Assembly (NCBI GenBank): GCA_021805865.1
Contig: JAJZDX010000008.1
Coordinates: 62,001 to 126,000 of the forward strand
Direction: 5' to 3'
Length of the DNA: 64,000 bases
DNA from: Pseudomonadota bacterium
Lineage (GTDB): Bacteria > Pseudomonadota > Gammaproteobacteria > Steroidobacterales > Steroidobacteraceae
A model generated the notes under the pieces. The model was not told the DNA's origin, made no database searches, and was given only the letters and a program-made list of their open reading frames with translations. This document shows, in pieces, positions 21,284 to 31,548 of the stretch. The stretch's first letter is position 1. Each line of letters begins with the position of its first letter. The translations under genes and the position numbers were made by a program.

Positions 21284-22654
21284 GTGCACTCGCTCAGCCA
21301 GCGCATCCTGTTTTCGGTCGCGGTGCCGCTCGCGCTGTTCTTCGGCGTCATGATGCTGGTGCTGGACAGCGGTTTTCGGACGCTCACGAGGAACGGACTG
21401 CACGAGCTGCTCGATTCGCAGATCATCACCCTGATCGCCGCCGCACAGCGAGAAGCCTCGGGCGGCTATGACGTGCCGCTTCGCGACCTCGACTCCCGCT
21501 TCGCCACGCCCCGCTCGGGACTGTATGCGCAGGTCGCCTCGCCCGGCCACGTGTGGCGCTCGCCTTCGACCGCCGGCGAGGTCGTGAATTTCGGTCCCCT
21601 GCTGCCCCAGGGCAAGCGGCGCTTCTCGTACGCCCTGGTGGATCACCGGCGCCTGGAGATCGAAAGCCGCGGCGTCTCCTTCGAGGATGTCCCCGGGCAT
21701 GGCCAGCCCGTCACCTTCAGTGTGGCAGTGAGCCTGACACCCTACGAGCAGCAGGTGTGGGAGTTCCGCCGCCGCATGGTGCTGTGGTTCAGCGGATTGA
21801 TGCTGCTGCTGCTCGCCTCCCTCGCCGTGCTGCTTCGGGCGGTGCTCGCCCCCGTGCGCCGGCTCGAGCGCGAGATCCATGAGGTCGAGGAAGGGCGGGC
21901 CGAAGGCCTCGGCGGCGGCTATCCGCGCGAGCTGCGCGGGGTGGCGCGGCACTTGAATGCGCTGCTCGTGGCCGAGCGCAAGCGTGTGGCCCGCTATCGC
22001 GATACGCTCGGGAATCTCGCGCACAGCCTGAAAACGCCACTCGCCGTCATGCGCTCGGCGCTGCGCGCCGGCGCCGTCCCCGCAAGCGCATCCGCCGAGG
22101 GTGCCTCGGGCGATGCCATGGGCCCGGAAATCGACCGCATGACCGACATCATCGAGCATCAGCTGAAGCGCGCCGCGGCCTCCGGCGGCGCGATCCTCGG
22201 CCAGGCGCCGGTGCCGGTCGCGCCGATCGCCGCGGAGCTGCGTCTGGCGCTGCTCAAGGTCTACGCGCGCAAGGACCTCTCCCTCGAGCTCGCCGTGCAG
22301 GCCGACAGCCAGTTCGTGGGCGACCGGGGCGATCTCATGGAGATGCTCGGCAACCTGCTCGACAATGCCTGCAAATGGTGCCGGCAGCGCGTCGTGCTGA
22401 CGGTGGCGGTCGATCCGGGCGCCGAGGCGCGGGATAACATGACGCTGACGGTCGAGGACGACGGGCCGGGCATCTCGCAGGAGAACCGTGCGCGGATCCT
22501 GGAGCGCGGCGTGCGCACGGATGAGACGATGCCCGGACACGGCCTGGGGCTCGCCATGGTGCGTGAGACGGTGGAGCTCTACGGCGGCGACCTCAATGTT
22601 GAGACCTCGCCGCTCGGGGGCGCCCGGTTCACGCTGCGCCTGCCGGGACGCTGA
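21284..22654 (+). CDS. PhoQ-like sensor histidine kinase
   Basis: 456 residues from a GTG. Two membrane segments (about 8-27 and 165-187) flank a periplasmic sensor of about 135 residues. The HAMP-like linker is followed by the H-box NLAHSLKTPLAVM (His247), N-box NLLDNACKWC (Asn361), G1 EDDGPGI and G2 GHGLGLAMV. The NLAHSLKTPL form of the H-box is that of the PhoQ group. It is paired with the response regulator upstream. Its stop abuts the stop of the convergent LOG gene with no base between. Confidence 0.92.
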   Translation: MHSLSQRILFSVAVPLALFFGVMMLVLDSGFRTLTRNGLHELLDSQIITLIAAAQREASGGYDVPLRDLDSRFATPRSGLYAQVASPGHVWRSPSTAGEVVNFGPLLPQGKRRFSYALVDHRRLEIESRGVSFEDVPGHGQPVTFSVAVSLTPYEQQVWEFRRRMVLWFSGLMLLLLASLAVLLRAVLAPVRRLEREIHEVEEGRAEGLGGGYPRELRGVARHLNALLVAERKRVARYRDTLGNLAHSLKTPLAVMRSALRAGAVPASASAEGASGDAMGPEIDRMTDIIEHQLKRAAASGGAILGQAPVPVAPIAAELRLALLKVYARKDLSLELAVQADSQFVGDRGDLMEMLGNLLDNACKWCRQRVVLTVAVDPGAEARDNMTLTVEDDGPGISQENRARILERGVRTDETMPGHGLGLAMVRETVELYGGDLNVETSPLGGARFTLRLPGR

Positions 22655-23443
22655 TCAGGCGGGCGGGTTGGGCTCGGCGAGGCGGCGCCGGACCTGCGAG
22701 TGCGCGAATCCGGGCATCTCGCGCGGCTCGGGCGCGAGGCGCCGCTGCAGGATCTTCAAGGCCTCCGCCGGAGAGTCGGCGAATTCAAACAGCTCGAGGT
22801 CCTCCGGGCTGATGACGCCGTGGCGCTTGAGCGCCTCGAAGTTGACGATCTCGCGCCAATAGTCCGGGCCATAGAGGATCACGGGGATGTCGCGCGAGAG
22901 CTTGCGCGTCTGCGCCAGCGTCAGGATCTCCGTGAGCTCATCGAGCGTGCCGAAGCCGCCGGGAAAGGCGATGAGCGCCCGCGCAAGGTGCGCGAACCAC
23001 AGCTTGCGCATGAAGAAATAGTGAAACTCGAACAGCAGCTCGCGCGGGATGTAGGGGTTGGGATGCTGCTCGCGCGGCAGGCTGATGTTCAGCCCGATGC
23101 TTTTGCCGCCGGCCTCGTGCGCGCCGCGGTTCGCCGCCTCCATGATGCCCCCGCCCCCTCCGGAGCACACCACGTAGCGGTGCACGTGCTCGGGGAGCGA
23201 GGCCGACCATTGTGTGATCAGGCGCGCGAGCTCCCGGGCCTCCTCGTAGTAGCGCCCGAGCGGATCTCCGGGCTGCAGTCGCGCGGAGCCGAAGAACACG
23301 ACGGTCGCGTGCACGCCCGCCCGCCGGAAGCGCTCGAGGGGCTCGAGATACTCCGCCAGGATGCGCAGCGGCCGCGCCGGGTCGCTTTCCAGGAATTCCC
23401 ACTCTTCATACGCGAGGGGCGGCAGGTCGGAGGAGTTCTTCAT
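22655..23443 (-). CDS. LOG family protein (Rossmann-fold, TIGR00730-like)
   Basis: 262 residues. The LOG/lysine decarboxylase-like signature is complete: VVFFGSAR (48-55), CSGGGGGIMEAANRGAHEAGG (93-113), FMRKLWF (144-150) and FPGGFGTLDEL (160-170). Related proteins are nucleotide 5'-monophosphate phosphoribohydrolases that release cytokinin-type bases or act on AMP; this longer version is a bacterial subgroup of untested function. The ATG at 23443 overlaps the upstream ribonuclease stop (TGATG), indicating coupled translation. Confidence 0.9.
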   Translation of the reverse strand: MKNSSDLPPLAYEEWEFLESDPARPLRILAEYLEPLERFRRAGVHATVVFFGSARLQPGDPLGRYYEEARELARLITQWSASLPEHVHRYVVCSGGGGGIMEAANRGAHEAGGKSIGLNISLPREQHPNPYIPRELLFEFHYFFMRKLWFAHLARALIAFPGGFGTLDELTEILTLAQTRKLSRDIPVILYGPDYWREIVNFEALKRHGVISPEDLELFEFADSPAEALKILQRRLAPEPREMPGFAHSQVRRRLAEPNPPA

Positions 23444-24903
23444 CAGTGCGCTCGCTCGAAGTCGATATAACCCCGTTCCACATCGACACTCAGGAGCCTC
23501 ACGCGTACGCGCTGCCCGATGTCGGTGCCCTCGAGGCCGCGCGTCAGCCGGCCCTCGACCGCGGGACGGATGATGCGCACCCACGTGCCCTTGGCCGCCG
23601 CGCCGGTGACGATGCCGTCGAATGTCTCGCCGAGGCGATGCGCAAGCAGCAGCGCGGCGGCGGATTTGGCCACGCGCCGCTGCACCTTGGCGGCGTGGTC
23701 TTCCTGCGCCGTGCAGTGCCCGGCGAGGGACTTGAGCTCCGCCTCGTCGTAGGGCGGGGGTCGGCCGGCGAGCGCCGCCTTGATGAGCCGGTGGCTCAAC
23801 AGGTCCGGGAAACGCCGGTTGGGCGCGGTCGAGTGGGTGTAGTCGCTCACCGCGAGCCCGAAGTGCCCGGGAGAGCCTCTCCCCGGGGGCTCGGCGAGGT
23901 ACTCGCCCTTGCCGAGGGACTTGACGACCGCAAGCGAGAGGTCCGGGAAGCGCTCCGGGTCGGCCCGGCGTCTGCGGGCGAGGAAGGCGTTGAGCGCCTG
24001 GGCGTCGGCCGCAGAGGGCAGGCGCTCGCCGACTTCTGCGGCGAGCTCGACGATGCGCTCCCAGCGCCTCGGGGTGCGCAGCACCCGGCGGATCGAGGGG
24101 AAGCCCCGGAGATCGAGGAAGTGCGCCGCCGCGCCGTTGGCGGCGATCATCAGGTCCTCGATCAGCTCGTGGGCGCGGCTCTTGCGATCCGGGAGCAGGT
24201 CGCGCAGCGTATCGCCGTCGAACACGGCGTACGTCCTCAGGGTCTCCAGCGTGAGCGCACCGTGCAGATGGCGCTGCGCACGCAGCGCCTGGGCGAGCTC
24301 GTCCTGAAGCCGCAGCTGGCGCTGCAGCGCGGGGTCTGACAGCCCCTGCGGCGCCGGCGATCGCTCCTCGAGCCAGTCGGCGAGCGAGGGGTAGGCGAGC
24401 TTGGCGTGATTGCGCACCATCGCGAGGTACAGCTCGGAGCGCCCGATGCGCCCGTCGGTGCCGATCAGCATGTCGGCGACGAGCGCAAGGCGATCCTCGC
24501 CCGGATTGAGCGAGGTGAGGTCGGTCGAGAGCCGCTCCGGCAGCATCGGAAAGATCCGTGCGGCGGTATAGACCGATGTCGTGTTGTGGTGCGCGTGCAG
24601 GTCCACGGGCGTATCGATACCCACGAGCGCATCGACGTCGGCGAGTGCTACACGCGCTCTCGTGACACCATCGGGAAGGGATTCGGCGACGGACAGCTGA
24701 TCGAGGTCGCGCGAGTCGTCGTTGTCGATCGACACCCACGGCAGGGCGCGAAGGTCCTGCGCAGGCTGCGTCCGCGCCGGCCGGGCGGCGCCCGCCTGGC
24801 GCATCGCGGCCGGGGGAAATTCCGGCTCCAGGCCGCGTTCGATCATCGCCACGCGCGCGATGTTCCTCAGGATCTGCCGGCCCCCGCGCGAGCCCGAGTG
24901 CAT
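23443..24903 (-). CDS. RNB-domain exoribonuclease (RNase II/R-like), lacking N-terminal cold-shock domains
   Basis: 486 residues. The RNB catalytic domain begins at about residue 48 with PWVSIDNDDSRDLDQLSVAE, whose aspartates (60, 66, 68) match the Mg2+-binding set of RNase II. DLTSLNPGEDRLALVADM, SDYTHSTAPNRRFPDLL and a C-terminal S1-like region follow. Compared with RNase II (about 640) it lacks the N-terminal OB domains, as in a known short subgroup. It degrades RNA 3' to 5'. Its stop overlaps the LOG start. Confidence 0.92.
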   Translation of the reverse strand: MHSGSRGGRQILRNIARVAMIERGLEPEFPPAAMRQAGAARPARTQPAQDLRALPWVSIDNDDSRDLDQLSVAESLPDGVTRARVALADVDALVGIDTPVDLHAHHNTTSVYTAARIFPMLPERLSTDLTSLNPGEDRLALVADMLIGTDGRIGRSELYLAMVRNHAKLAYPSLADWLEERSPAPQGLSDPALQRQLRLQDELAQALRAQRHLHGALTLETLRTYAVFDGDTLRDLLPDRKSRAHELIEDLMIAANGAAAHFLDLRGFPSIRRVLRTPRRWERIVELAAEVGERLPSAADAQALNAFLARRRRADPERFPDLSLAVVKSLGKGEYLAEPPGRGSPGHFGLAVSDYTHSTAPNRRFPDLLSHRLIKAALAGRPPPYDEAELKSLAGHCTAQEDHAAKVQRRVAKSAAALLLAHRLGETFDGIVTGAAAKGTWVRIIRPAVEGRLTRGLEGTDIGQRVRVRLLSVDVERGYIDFERAH

Positions 24904-25123
24904 GCGCCGCCCCCGTCCTACGATGTTGGTATCCTAACGGCCCGCGCGGGAGGGGTCAAATGGGCGCGCGGCCCGCGCTGCGGAAAACCCCTATTTACGC
25001 CATGGGTGCGAAGCGGGTGCGATGTCGGCCGCGAGAGACATGATTCCGACACACGAGGGTGGCAAGATCGGCCGTGAGGCGCGGCCGTGCTTCCCGCGCG
25101 GCGGCTCGACCGGAGGATTCGCG

Positions 25124-27502
25124 ATGAGCTCACCACATCCTGCGCAGAACGGGGAACCCTTGTCGGCCGAGGAGCTGCGCCGCATCGATGCGTACTGGCG
25201 CGCAGCCAACTACCTGAGCGTCGGGCAGATCTATCTGCGCGGCAATCCGCTGCTGCGCGAGCCGCTCTCGAGCGGGCACATCAAGGCGATGCTGCTCGGT
25301 CACTGGGGCACGACGCCGGGACAGAACTTCATCTACGCGCACCTGAACCGGCTCATCAAGGCGCACGCTCTCGACATGATCTACCTCTCCGGTCCGGGGC
25401 ATGGGGGGCCTGCGCTCATCGCCAACACGTATCTCGAGGGCACCTACAGCGAGCTCTATCCGGAGGTGAGCCTCGATGAGGCGGGCATGAAGCGCCTGTT
25501 CACCCAGTTCTCCTTCCCCGGAGGGATCCCGAGTCACGTCTCGCCCGAGTGTCCGGGCTCGATCCACGAGGGCGGGGAGCTCGGCTACTCGCTCGCCCAC
25601 GCCTTCGGCGCGGTGCTCGACAACCCGCAGCTGATCGCCGCCTGCGTGGTCGGGGACGGGGAGGCCGAGACCGGGCCCCTCGCGGGCAGCTGGCACCTCA
25701 ACAAGTTTCTCGATCCCAGAGGGGACGGAGCGGTGCTGCCCATCCTGCACCTGAACGGCTACAAGATCTCCAACCCCACGGTGCTCGCGCGCATCGAGCG
25801 CGAGGAGCTCGAGCAGCTGCTGCGAGGGTGCGGATGGGTGCCGTACTTCCTCGAGGGTCACGAGCCCGCGCCGATGCACCAGGCGATGGCGCGCACGCTC
25901 GATCGGGTGCTCGCCGAGATCCGCGCCCTGCAGCATCGGGCACGCACCGCCGGCGCCGCGCCCGAGCGGCCCCGCTGGCCGATGATCGTGCTCGTCACAC
26001 CCAAGGGCTGGACGGGTCCGAAGACGGTGGACGGCAAGGCGGTCGAGGGGAGCTTCCGCGCCCACCAGGTGCCGATCAGCGATCCGGCGGCCAATCCGGC
26101 GCATCTGGCCCAGCTCGAGCAGTGGCTGCGCAGCTATCGTCCCGAGGAGCTGTTCGATGCCGAGGGGCGGCTCCAGGGCGAGCTCGCCGGGCTCGCCCCG
26201 AGCGGTGCCCGGCGCATGGGCGCCAACCCGCACGCCAACGGCGGGGCGCTGCTGAAGGATCTGCGCCTGCCGGAGTTCCGCGATTACGCGGTGCCGGTGG
26301 CCTCGCCCGGGACCCTCGTGGCATCGGACACCGGTACGCTCGGGGCGTTTCTGCGCGATGTCATCCGGCTCAATCCCGACAGCTTCCGGCTGTTCGGTCC
26401 CGATGAGACGGTCTCCAACAAGCTGCAATCGGTGTTCGAGACGACCAACCGGCAATGGCAGGCACGCACGCTCTCCTCGGATGAGTTTCTCGCCGGCAGC
26501 GGCCGGGTGCTCGAGATCCTGAGCGAGCACCAGTGCGAGGGCTGGCTCGAGGGGTACCTGCTCACGGGCCGGCACGGCCTCTTCAACTGCTACGAGGCCT
26601 TCATCCACATCGTCGACTCGATGTTCAATCAGCACGCCAAGTGGCTGAAGGTGGCCGCGCAGATCCCCTGGCGCCGTCCGATCGCATCGCTCAACTATCT
26701 GCTCACCTCGCACGTGTGGCGGCAGGATCACAACGGGTTCACCCACCAGGATCCGGGCTTCATCGACCATGTCGTCAACAAGAAGGCCGGGATCGTGCGG
26801 GTGTATCTGCCGCCCGATGCCAACTGCCTGCTCTCGGTGATGGACCATTGTCTGCGCAGCCGCCACAAGGTCAACGTGGTGGTGGCGGGCAAGCAGCCGG
26901 CGCTGCAGTGGCTCGCGATCGATGAGGCCGCCGCGCACTGCACGGCCGGCATCGGCATCTGGCGCTGGGCGAGCAGCGATGAGGGCGCGGAGCCGGATCT
27001 GGTCATGGCCTGCGCCGGGGATGTGCCGACGCTCGAGACCCTGGCGGCGGTGTCGATTCTGCGCAAGGCGCTGCCGGAGCTGAAGATCCGGGTCGTCAAC
27101 ATCGTGGACCTGATGCGCCTTCAGCCGAGCTCCGAGCACCCCCATGGCCTCTCGGATGCGGATTTCGATTCGCTGTTCACGCGCGAGAAGCCCGTCATCT
27201 TCGCCTTCCACGGCTATCCGTGGCTCATTCACCGCCTGACCTATCGCCGGCACAACAACTCCGGGATCCACGTGCGCGGCTACAAGGAGGAAGGCACGAT
27301 CACGACGCCGTTCGACATGACGGTGCTCAACGAGATGGACCGCTTCCACCTGGTGCAGGATGCGATCGACCGCCTGCCGCAGCTGCGCGACCGCGGCGCC
27401 TACCTCAAGGAGGAGGTCCGCCACCGCCTGATCGAGCACTCGGCCTACATCCGCCGCCACGGCCGGGACATGCCGCTCGTCGCCGATTGGCACTGGCCGT
27501 GA
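25124..27502 (+). CDS. xfp: Xylulose-5-phosphate/fructose-6-phosphate phosphoketolase
   Basis: 792 residues, full length. A thiamin-diphosphate enzyme that splits xylulose-5-P (or fructose-6-P) with phosphate to acetyl-P and glyceraldehyde-3-P (or erythrose-4-P). Family marks: [18 protein letters not shown] (59-76), [11 protein letters not shown] (87-97), the cofactor motif [18 protein letters not shown] (177-194), and [17 protein letters not shown] [13 protein letters not shown]. The ATG at 25124 has a strong GGAGG eight bases upstream, which decides the start. Acetate kinase follows with a GTGA overlap. The 220 bp before it, divergent from the ribonuclease gene, should hold the promoter. 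Confidence 0.97.
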   Translation: MSSPHPAQNGEPLSAEELRRIDAYWRAANYLSVGQIYLRGNPLLREPLSSGHIKAMLLGHWGTTPGQNFIYAHLNRLIKAHALDMIYLSGPGHGGPALIANTYLEGTYSELYPEVSLDEAGMKRLFTQFSFPGGIPSHVSPECPGSIHEGGELGYSLAHAFGAVLDNPQLIAACVVGDGEAETGPLAGSWHLNKFLDPRGDGAVLPILHLNGYKISNPTVLARIEREELEQLLRGCGWVPYFLEGHEPAPMHQAMARTLDRVLAEIRALQHRARTAGAAPERPRWPMIVLVTPKGWTGPKTVDGKAVEGSFRAHQVPISDPAANPAHLAQLEQWLRSYRPEELFDAEGRLQGELAGLAPSGARRMGANPHANGGALLKDLRLPEFRDYAVPVASPGTLVASDTGTLGAFLRDVIRLNPDSFRLFGPDETVSNKLQSVFETTNRQWQARTLSSDEFLAGSGRVLEILSEHQCEGWLEGYLLTGRHGLFNCYEAFIHIVDSMFNQHAKWLKVAAQIPWRRPIASLNYLLTSHVWRQDHNGFTHQDPGFIDHVVNKKAGIVRVYLPPDANCLLSVMDHCLRSRHKVNVVVAGKQPALQWLAIDEAAAHCTAGIGIWRWASSDEGAEPDLVMACAGDVPTLETLAAVSILRKALPELKIRVVNIVDLMRLQPSSEHPHGLSDADFDSLFTREKPVIFAFHGYPWLIHRLTYRRHNNSGIHVRGYKEEGTITTPFDMTVLNEMDRFHLVQDAIDRLPQLRDRGAYLKEEVRHRLIEHSAYIRRHGRDMPLVADWHWP

Positions 27503-28653
27503 TCATCATGACGGTCAACAGCGGCAGCACCTCGATCAAGCTCGCCGCCTTCGAGACCGGTGCTTTGGCGGGGGCGCGCGAGCCGGCGTTGCGCAAGCTC
27601 GCCTCGGTGCACCACGAGGCAACGCACCTCGAGCCCGAGCCCGAGCTGCGGGACTTCCTCGCCCGGCTGGCGAAGCCCCCGGAGGCGGTGGTGCACCGGG
27701 TGGTCCACGGCGGGGCTCGCTTCAAGCAGCCGGTGCTCATCGACGATGGCGTGCGCACGGCGATCAACCATCTCTCCGAGCTCGCGCCGCTGCACAATCC
27801 ACTCTCGGTCCGCTGGATCGATGCCGCGCGCCGCATGTGCGGGGCGCAGGCCGCACACGTGGCGGCGTTCGACACGGCGTTCTTTGCCTCCCTGCCGCGC
27901 GTGGCGGGCGAATACGCCCTGCCGCCGCAGCTGGGGGTCGATCTGGGGGTGCGGCGCTATGGCTTTCACGGTCTCGCCCATGAGGCCATGTGGCGCCGCT
28001 TCTGCGAGCTCGAGCCGGGGTTGCCGCGCGGCGGGCGGCTGGTCACCGTGCAGCTCGGCGGCGGCTGCTCGATCACGGCGATCGACCAGGGCTGCCCGCG
28101 AGATACCTCCATGGGGTTCTCGCCGCTCGAGGGGCTGGTGATGGCGACTCGATCGGGCAACGTGGACCCGGCAATCGTGCCCTACGTGAGTGCCCGGCTC
28201 GGACTGCGTCCCCAGGAAGTGATCGAGCGGTTGAATCGCGAGGCGGGGCTCGCAGGGCTCGCGGGCGCGGCCGGGGAGGAGGCGAGTCCGGCGACGCTGC
28301 TCGCTTCGGGCTCGGAGCGGGCGCAGTTTGCCATCGAGCTGTACTGCTACCGGGTGCGCAAGTACCTCGGAGCGTACCTCGCGGTGCTCGGCGGCTGCGA
28401 CGGCATCGTCTTCGGCGGCGGGGTCGGGGAGCACGTGCCCGGGGTGCGCGAGCGCATCCTCTCGGGGATGCGATGGGCGGGGATCGAGCTCGACACGCGC
28501 GCCAATGAGGAGGCGAGCGGCACGCAGGGGCGCATCAGCCCCCCCGGGAGCAAGGTTTCGGTGTGGGTGGTCGCGGTGGAGGAGGAGCCGCTGATGGTAC
28601 GCGAGGCGTTGAGCGTGTTGGGCGGCGGCGCTCGCACGCAGCCCGTTGAATAG
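27499..28653 (+). CDS. ackA: Acetate kinase
   Basis: 384 residues. Starts at a GTG giving [15 protein letters not shown], aligned with the usual acetate kinase start; an ATG three codons in is possible. Seen: the phosphate-binding [17 protein letters not shown] (67-75), [30 protein letters not shown] and FGGGVGEH. It converts acetyl-P and ADP to acetate and ATP. Overlap with xfp (GTGA) couples the two into a phosphoketolase bypass that yields ATP from sugar phosphates without pyruvate. It is somewhat diverged from E. coli AckA. Confidence 0.95.
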   Translation: MIIMTVNSGSTSIKLAAFETGALAGAREPALRKLASVHHEATHLEPEPELRDFLARLAKPPEAVVHRVVHGGARFKQPVLIDDGVRTAINHLSELAPLHNPLSVRWIDAARRMCGAQAAHVAAFDTAFFASLPRVAGEYALPPQLGVDLGVRRYGFHGLAHEAMWRRFCELEPGLPRGGRLVTVQLGGGCSITAIDQGCPRDTSMGFSPLEGLVMATRSGNVDPAIVPYVSARLGLRPQEVIERLNREAGLAGLAGAAGEEASPATLLASGSERAQFAIELYCYRVRKYLGAYLAVLGGCDGIVFGGGVGEHVPGVRERILSGMRWAGIELDTRANEEASGTQGRISPPGSKVSVWVVAVEEEPLMVREALSVLGGGARTQPVE

Positions 28654-28695
28654 GGCCGCGGCCTCGAGCGACCGCGCCCCCCGTCGCCGTCCTGC

Positions 28696-30291
28696 TTACA
28701 ACTCGAACTTGATTCCTTGCGCGAGCGGCAGCGCGCCGCTCCAGTTGATGGTGTTGGTCTGGCGGCGCATGTAGGCCTTCCAGGCGTCCGAGCCCGATTC
28801 GCGCCCGCCGCCGGTGTCCTTCTCGCCGCCGAAGGCCCCGCCGATCTCCGCACCCGAAGTGCCGATGTTGACATTGGCGATGCCGCAGTCGCTGCCCGAG
28901 TGCGAGAGGAAGCGCTCGGCGGCCGAGAGCCGGTCGGTGAACAGCGCCGAGGAGAGCCCGTAGCGGCTCTCGTTCTGCTTCCCGATCGCCTCCTCGAGCG
29001 AGTCCACGGGAATCAGGTAGAGAATGGGCGCGAAGGTCTCGGCCTGCACGACGGGCCACTCGTTGCGAGCGCGGATGAGCGTCGGCTCGACGAAGTGCCC
29101 GGGGCCGGGGAGCCCCTGGCCGCCGAAGAGCAGCTCCCCGCCGGCGGCCTCGGCCGCGGCCACCGCGGCCTTGAACTGCTCGACCGCGTGCGCATCGATC
29201 AGCGGGCCCATGAGCGTTGCCGGATCGAGGGGGTTGCCGATCCTCACCTGGCGGTACGCACTGGCCAGGCGGCGCTCGAGCGCGGCGGCGACGGTCTTGT
29301 GCACGAACACCCGTCGGGTGCTGGTGCAGCGCTGTCCGGCCGTGCCGACCGCGCCGAAAAGGATCGCCGGCACGGCAAGATCCAGGTTGGCGGTCTCATC
29401 GACGATGATGGCGTTGTTGCCGCCGAGCTCGAGCAGGCTCTTGCCGAGACGAGCCGCGACGCGCTCACCGACCTTGCGCCCGACGGCGGTCGAGCCGGTG
29501 AAGGAGATGAGCGCGACGCGCGTGTCCTCGACGAAACGGGTGGCCAGCGTGGCGCCGGCGTCGATGAAGAGCTGGAAAACCGGCGGCAGCTCGTGCATCC
29601 GGAGCACGCGCTCAACGAGCTTGTGCACGGCGATGGCCGTGAGAGGGGTCTTCGGCGAGGGCTTCCATACCGACACGTTGCCGCAGATCGCCGCGAGGAA
29701 CGCGTTCCAGGACCACACGGCGACCGGGAAGTTGAAGGCCGAGATGATGCCGACGACCCCGAGCGGATGCCATTGCTCGTACATGCGGTGGCCGGGGCGC
29801 TCCGAGTGCATGGTGAGGCCGTAGAGCATGCGCGACTGGCCGACGGCGAAGTCGGCGATGTCGATCATCTCCTGCACCTCGCCCAGGCCCTCGGCGAGGA
29901 TCTTGCCGTTCTCGAGCGACACGAGGCGGCCGAGATCCTCCTTCACGCGCCGCAGCTCCTCGCCGATCAGGCGGATGGCCTCGCCGCGCTTCGGCGCGGG
30001 AACCGAGCGCCACAATGAAGCCGCCTGCGCCGCCGAGGTCATGACGTCCTCATAGTCCTCGGCCGAGGCCGTGCGCACTTGCGCGATGCGCTCGCCCGTC
30101 GCCGGATTGTGGACGTCGAGGAGTGCCGCGCTGGGCATCCCTGGCGGTGAGGCCGCCGGATCGCGCAATCCCGCGTGGTCGCTCCTCGCTGCGCGACCCG
30201 CCCAGCCGCGCTCCCCGGACCATGCCCCGGGGTTCACGGGCCCGAGGTCCAGCCGGCAGAGCAGGGCGTGGATGTCGAGGGTGACGCCCAT
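28696..30291 (-). CDS. Aldehyde dehydrogenase of the ALDH7 / alpha-aminoadipate-semialdehyde dehydrogenase type
   Basis: 531 residues. ALDH motifs: [13 protein letters not shown] (184-196), [11 protein letters not shown] (264-274), LELGGNNA (general base Glu288) and [12 protein letters not shown] (nucleophile Cys322). The GQRCTS and [22 protein letters not shown] patterns are those of the ALDH7/AmaB group, which oxidises alpha-aminoadipate semialdehyde in lysine breakdown. The start at 30291 retains [18 protein letters not shown], typical of the family N-terminus. Three bp upstream ends a saccharopine dehydrogenase-like gene, which strongly suggests a lysine catabolic operon. Confidence 0.92.
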   Translation of the reverse strand: MGVTLDIHALLCRLDLGPVNPGAWSGERGWAGRAARSDHAGLRDPAASPPGMPSAALLDVHNPATGERIAQVRTASAEDYEDVMTSAAQAASLWRSVPAPKRGEAIRLIGEELRRVKEDLGRLVSLENGKILAEGLGEVQEMIDIADFAVGQSRMLYGLTMHSERPGHRMYEQWHPLGVVGIISAFNFPVAVWSWNAFLAAICGNVSVWKPSPKTPLTAIAVHKLVERVLRMHELPPVFQLFIDAGATLATRFVEDTRVALISFTGSTAVGRKVGERVAARLGKSLLELGGNNAIIVDETANLDLAVPAILFGAVGTAGQRCTSTRRVFVHKTVAAALERRLASAYRQVRIGNPLDPATLMGPLIDAHAVEQFKAAVAAAEAAGGELLFGGQGLPGPGHFVEPTLIRARNEWPVVQAETFAPILYLIPVDSLEEAIGKQNESRYGLSSALFTDRLSAAERFLSHSGSDCGIANVNIGTSGAEIGGAFGGEKDTGGGRESGSDAWKAYMRRQTNTINWSGALPLAQGIKFEL

Positions 30292-30294
30292 CGC

Positions 30295-31461
30295 TCAGGC
30301 CGCCTTGTTTGTACGCTGATGGCCGGTCTTGCCGGCGACGATGACTTCCGCGGAGACGTCCTTGCTGCCGCTCGTGGCGTAGTAGCGCCCGAAGCGGTTG
30401 GCAAGGATATCGGTCAGGCGAAACTGCTCCTGCGCCACGAAACCCTGGTAGCGCTGCGGGTGCTCGAGCACCAGGTCCACCACCGCGGTGATGCCGGCGG
30501 CGGTGGTGACCTGGATGGCCGACCAGAGTCTGCCCGCGATCAGCTGCGGATAGATCTTGTTGACATAGTTCTCCTCGCGCAGCTGCCCATCCTGGAAGCC
30601 GGTGACGGCGGCATACACGATGACCACGTCCTGCAGCGTCTGCGGCACGGCATTCTCGAGGATGCGCTTGAGGGTGTCGCGGTCCTGGTTGAGCTTCAGG
30701 TCGTTCATCAGCAGACGCATCTGCTCGCAGTGCCCGGGATAGCGGATGGTCTTGTAGTTCATCGACTCCGCATGCGCGCCCTGGGTCTCGGCGAGCGAGC
30801 CGAGGCCCCCCGAGGTGTTGAAGGCCTCGTACAGCGTACCGTCGATCTCGATCTCCTCCATGCCCTCGAGGGGCGCGACCTCCACGGTGCGGCCCTCCAC
30901 GATGGCCTGGCAGGGATTGCCGTATTCGTTGATGAGTCCCTCGGTCGACCAGGTGAGCGAGTACTTCAGGACGTTGTTTGGATGTTGCGGCAGCGCACCG
31001 ACACGCAGTTTCACCGCGCGCAGCGTCTCGAAGTGGGTGATGAGCTCGGCGGCGGCGATGCTGATGAAGCCGGGCGCGAGCCCGCACTGAGGCACGAAGG
31101 CCTGGGTCGAGCCCGTGGCCACGGCGCGTACGGCTCGGGTCACGGCCACATCCTCGGTGAGGTCGAAGTAGTGGACCGCGGCCCGGCGCGCCGCGTCCGC
31201 GACCGTGACGTTGCAGTAAAACGGCAGGCTGGAGATGACGGCATCGACCGGGTGCTCGGCGAGGTGCCGATCGAGCGCTTCGCGGCTCTGCGCATCGAGT
31301 GCGTGGCCGGTGAGGCCCTTGAGTCCGTGCGCCTTGACGACGGCCTCAGCCACGGCCCCATCGACGTCGGCAAGCTGGACCTGGTAGGCGCCTGAGCTGG
31401 CGAGCAGGCCGGAAATCAATGCGCCGATCTTGCCGGCGCCGAGAATCAGTACACGGTGCAT
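30295..31461 (-). CDS. Saccharopine dehydrogenase family protein
   Basis: 388 residues. Rossmann start HRVLILGAGKIGALISGLLAS, then VDAVISSLPFYCNVTVADAARR and YFDLTEDVAVT, and QCGLAPGFISIAAAEL, all typical of the saccharopine dehydrogenase NADP-binding and catalytic regions. Such enzymes convert saccharopine to glutamate and alpha-aminoadipate semialdehyde (or the reverse). The next gene encodes the dehydrogenase expected to use that product, so a lysine degradation role is likely. It is divergent from the DAHP synthase gene across 87 bp. Confidence 0.93.
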   Translation of the reverse strand: MHRVLILGAGKIGALISGLLASSGAYQVQLADVDGAVAEAVVKAHGLKGLTGHALDAQSREALDRHLAEHPVDAVISSLPFYCNVTVADAARRAAVHYFDLTEDVAVTRAVRAVATGSTQAFVPQCGLAPGFISIAAAELITHFETLRAVKLRVGALPQHPNNVLKYSLTWSTEGLINEYGNPCQAIVEGRTVEVAPLEGMEEIEIDGTLYEAFNTSGGLGSLAETQGAHAESMNYKTIRYPGHCEQMRLLMNDLKLNQDRDTLKRILENAVPQTLQDVVIVYAAVTGFQDGQLREENYVNKIYPQLIAGRLWSAIQVTTAAGITAVVDLVLEHPQRYQGFVAQEQFRLTDILANRFGRYYATSGSKDVSAEVIVAGKTGHQRTNKAA

Positions 31462-31548
31462 ATGACCCTCAGGCTGATACAGAGTGAAACCCGCGATTCT
31501 CCCCTCAAGGTCCGATCGGCGCCAGTCCGTGGTAGCATCTGCCCCGCT

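Noticed and set aside
25130-27493. 787-codon minus-strand frame opposite xfp
   Set aside because: Mirror frame of phosphoketolase; no start signal or family.
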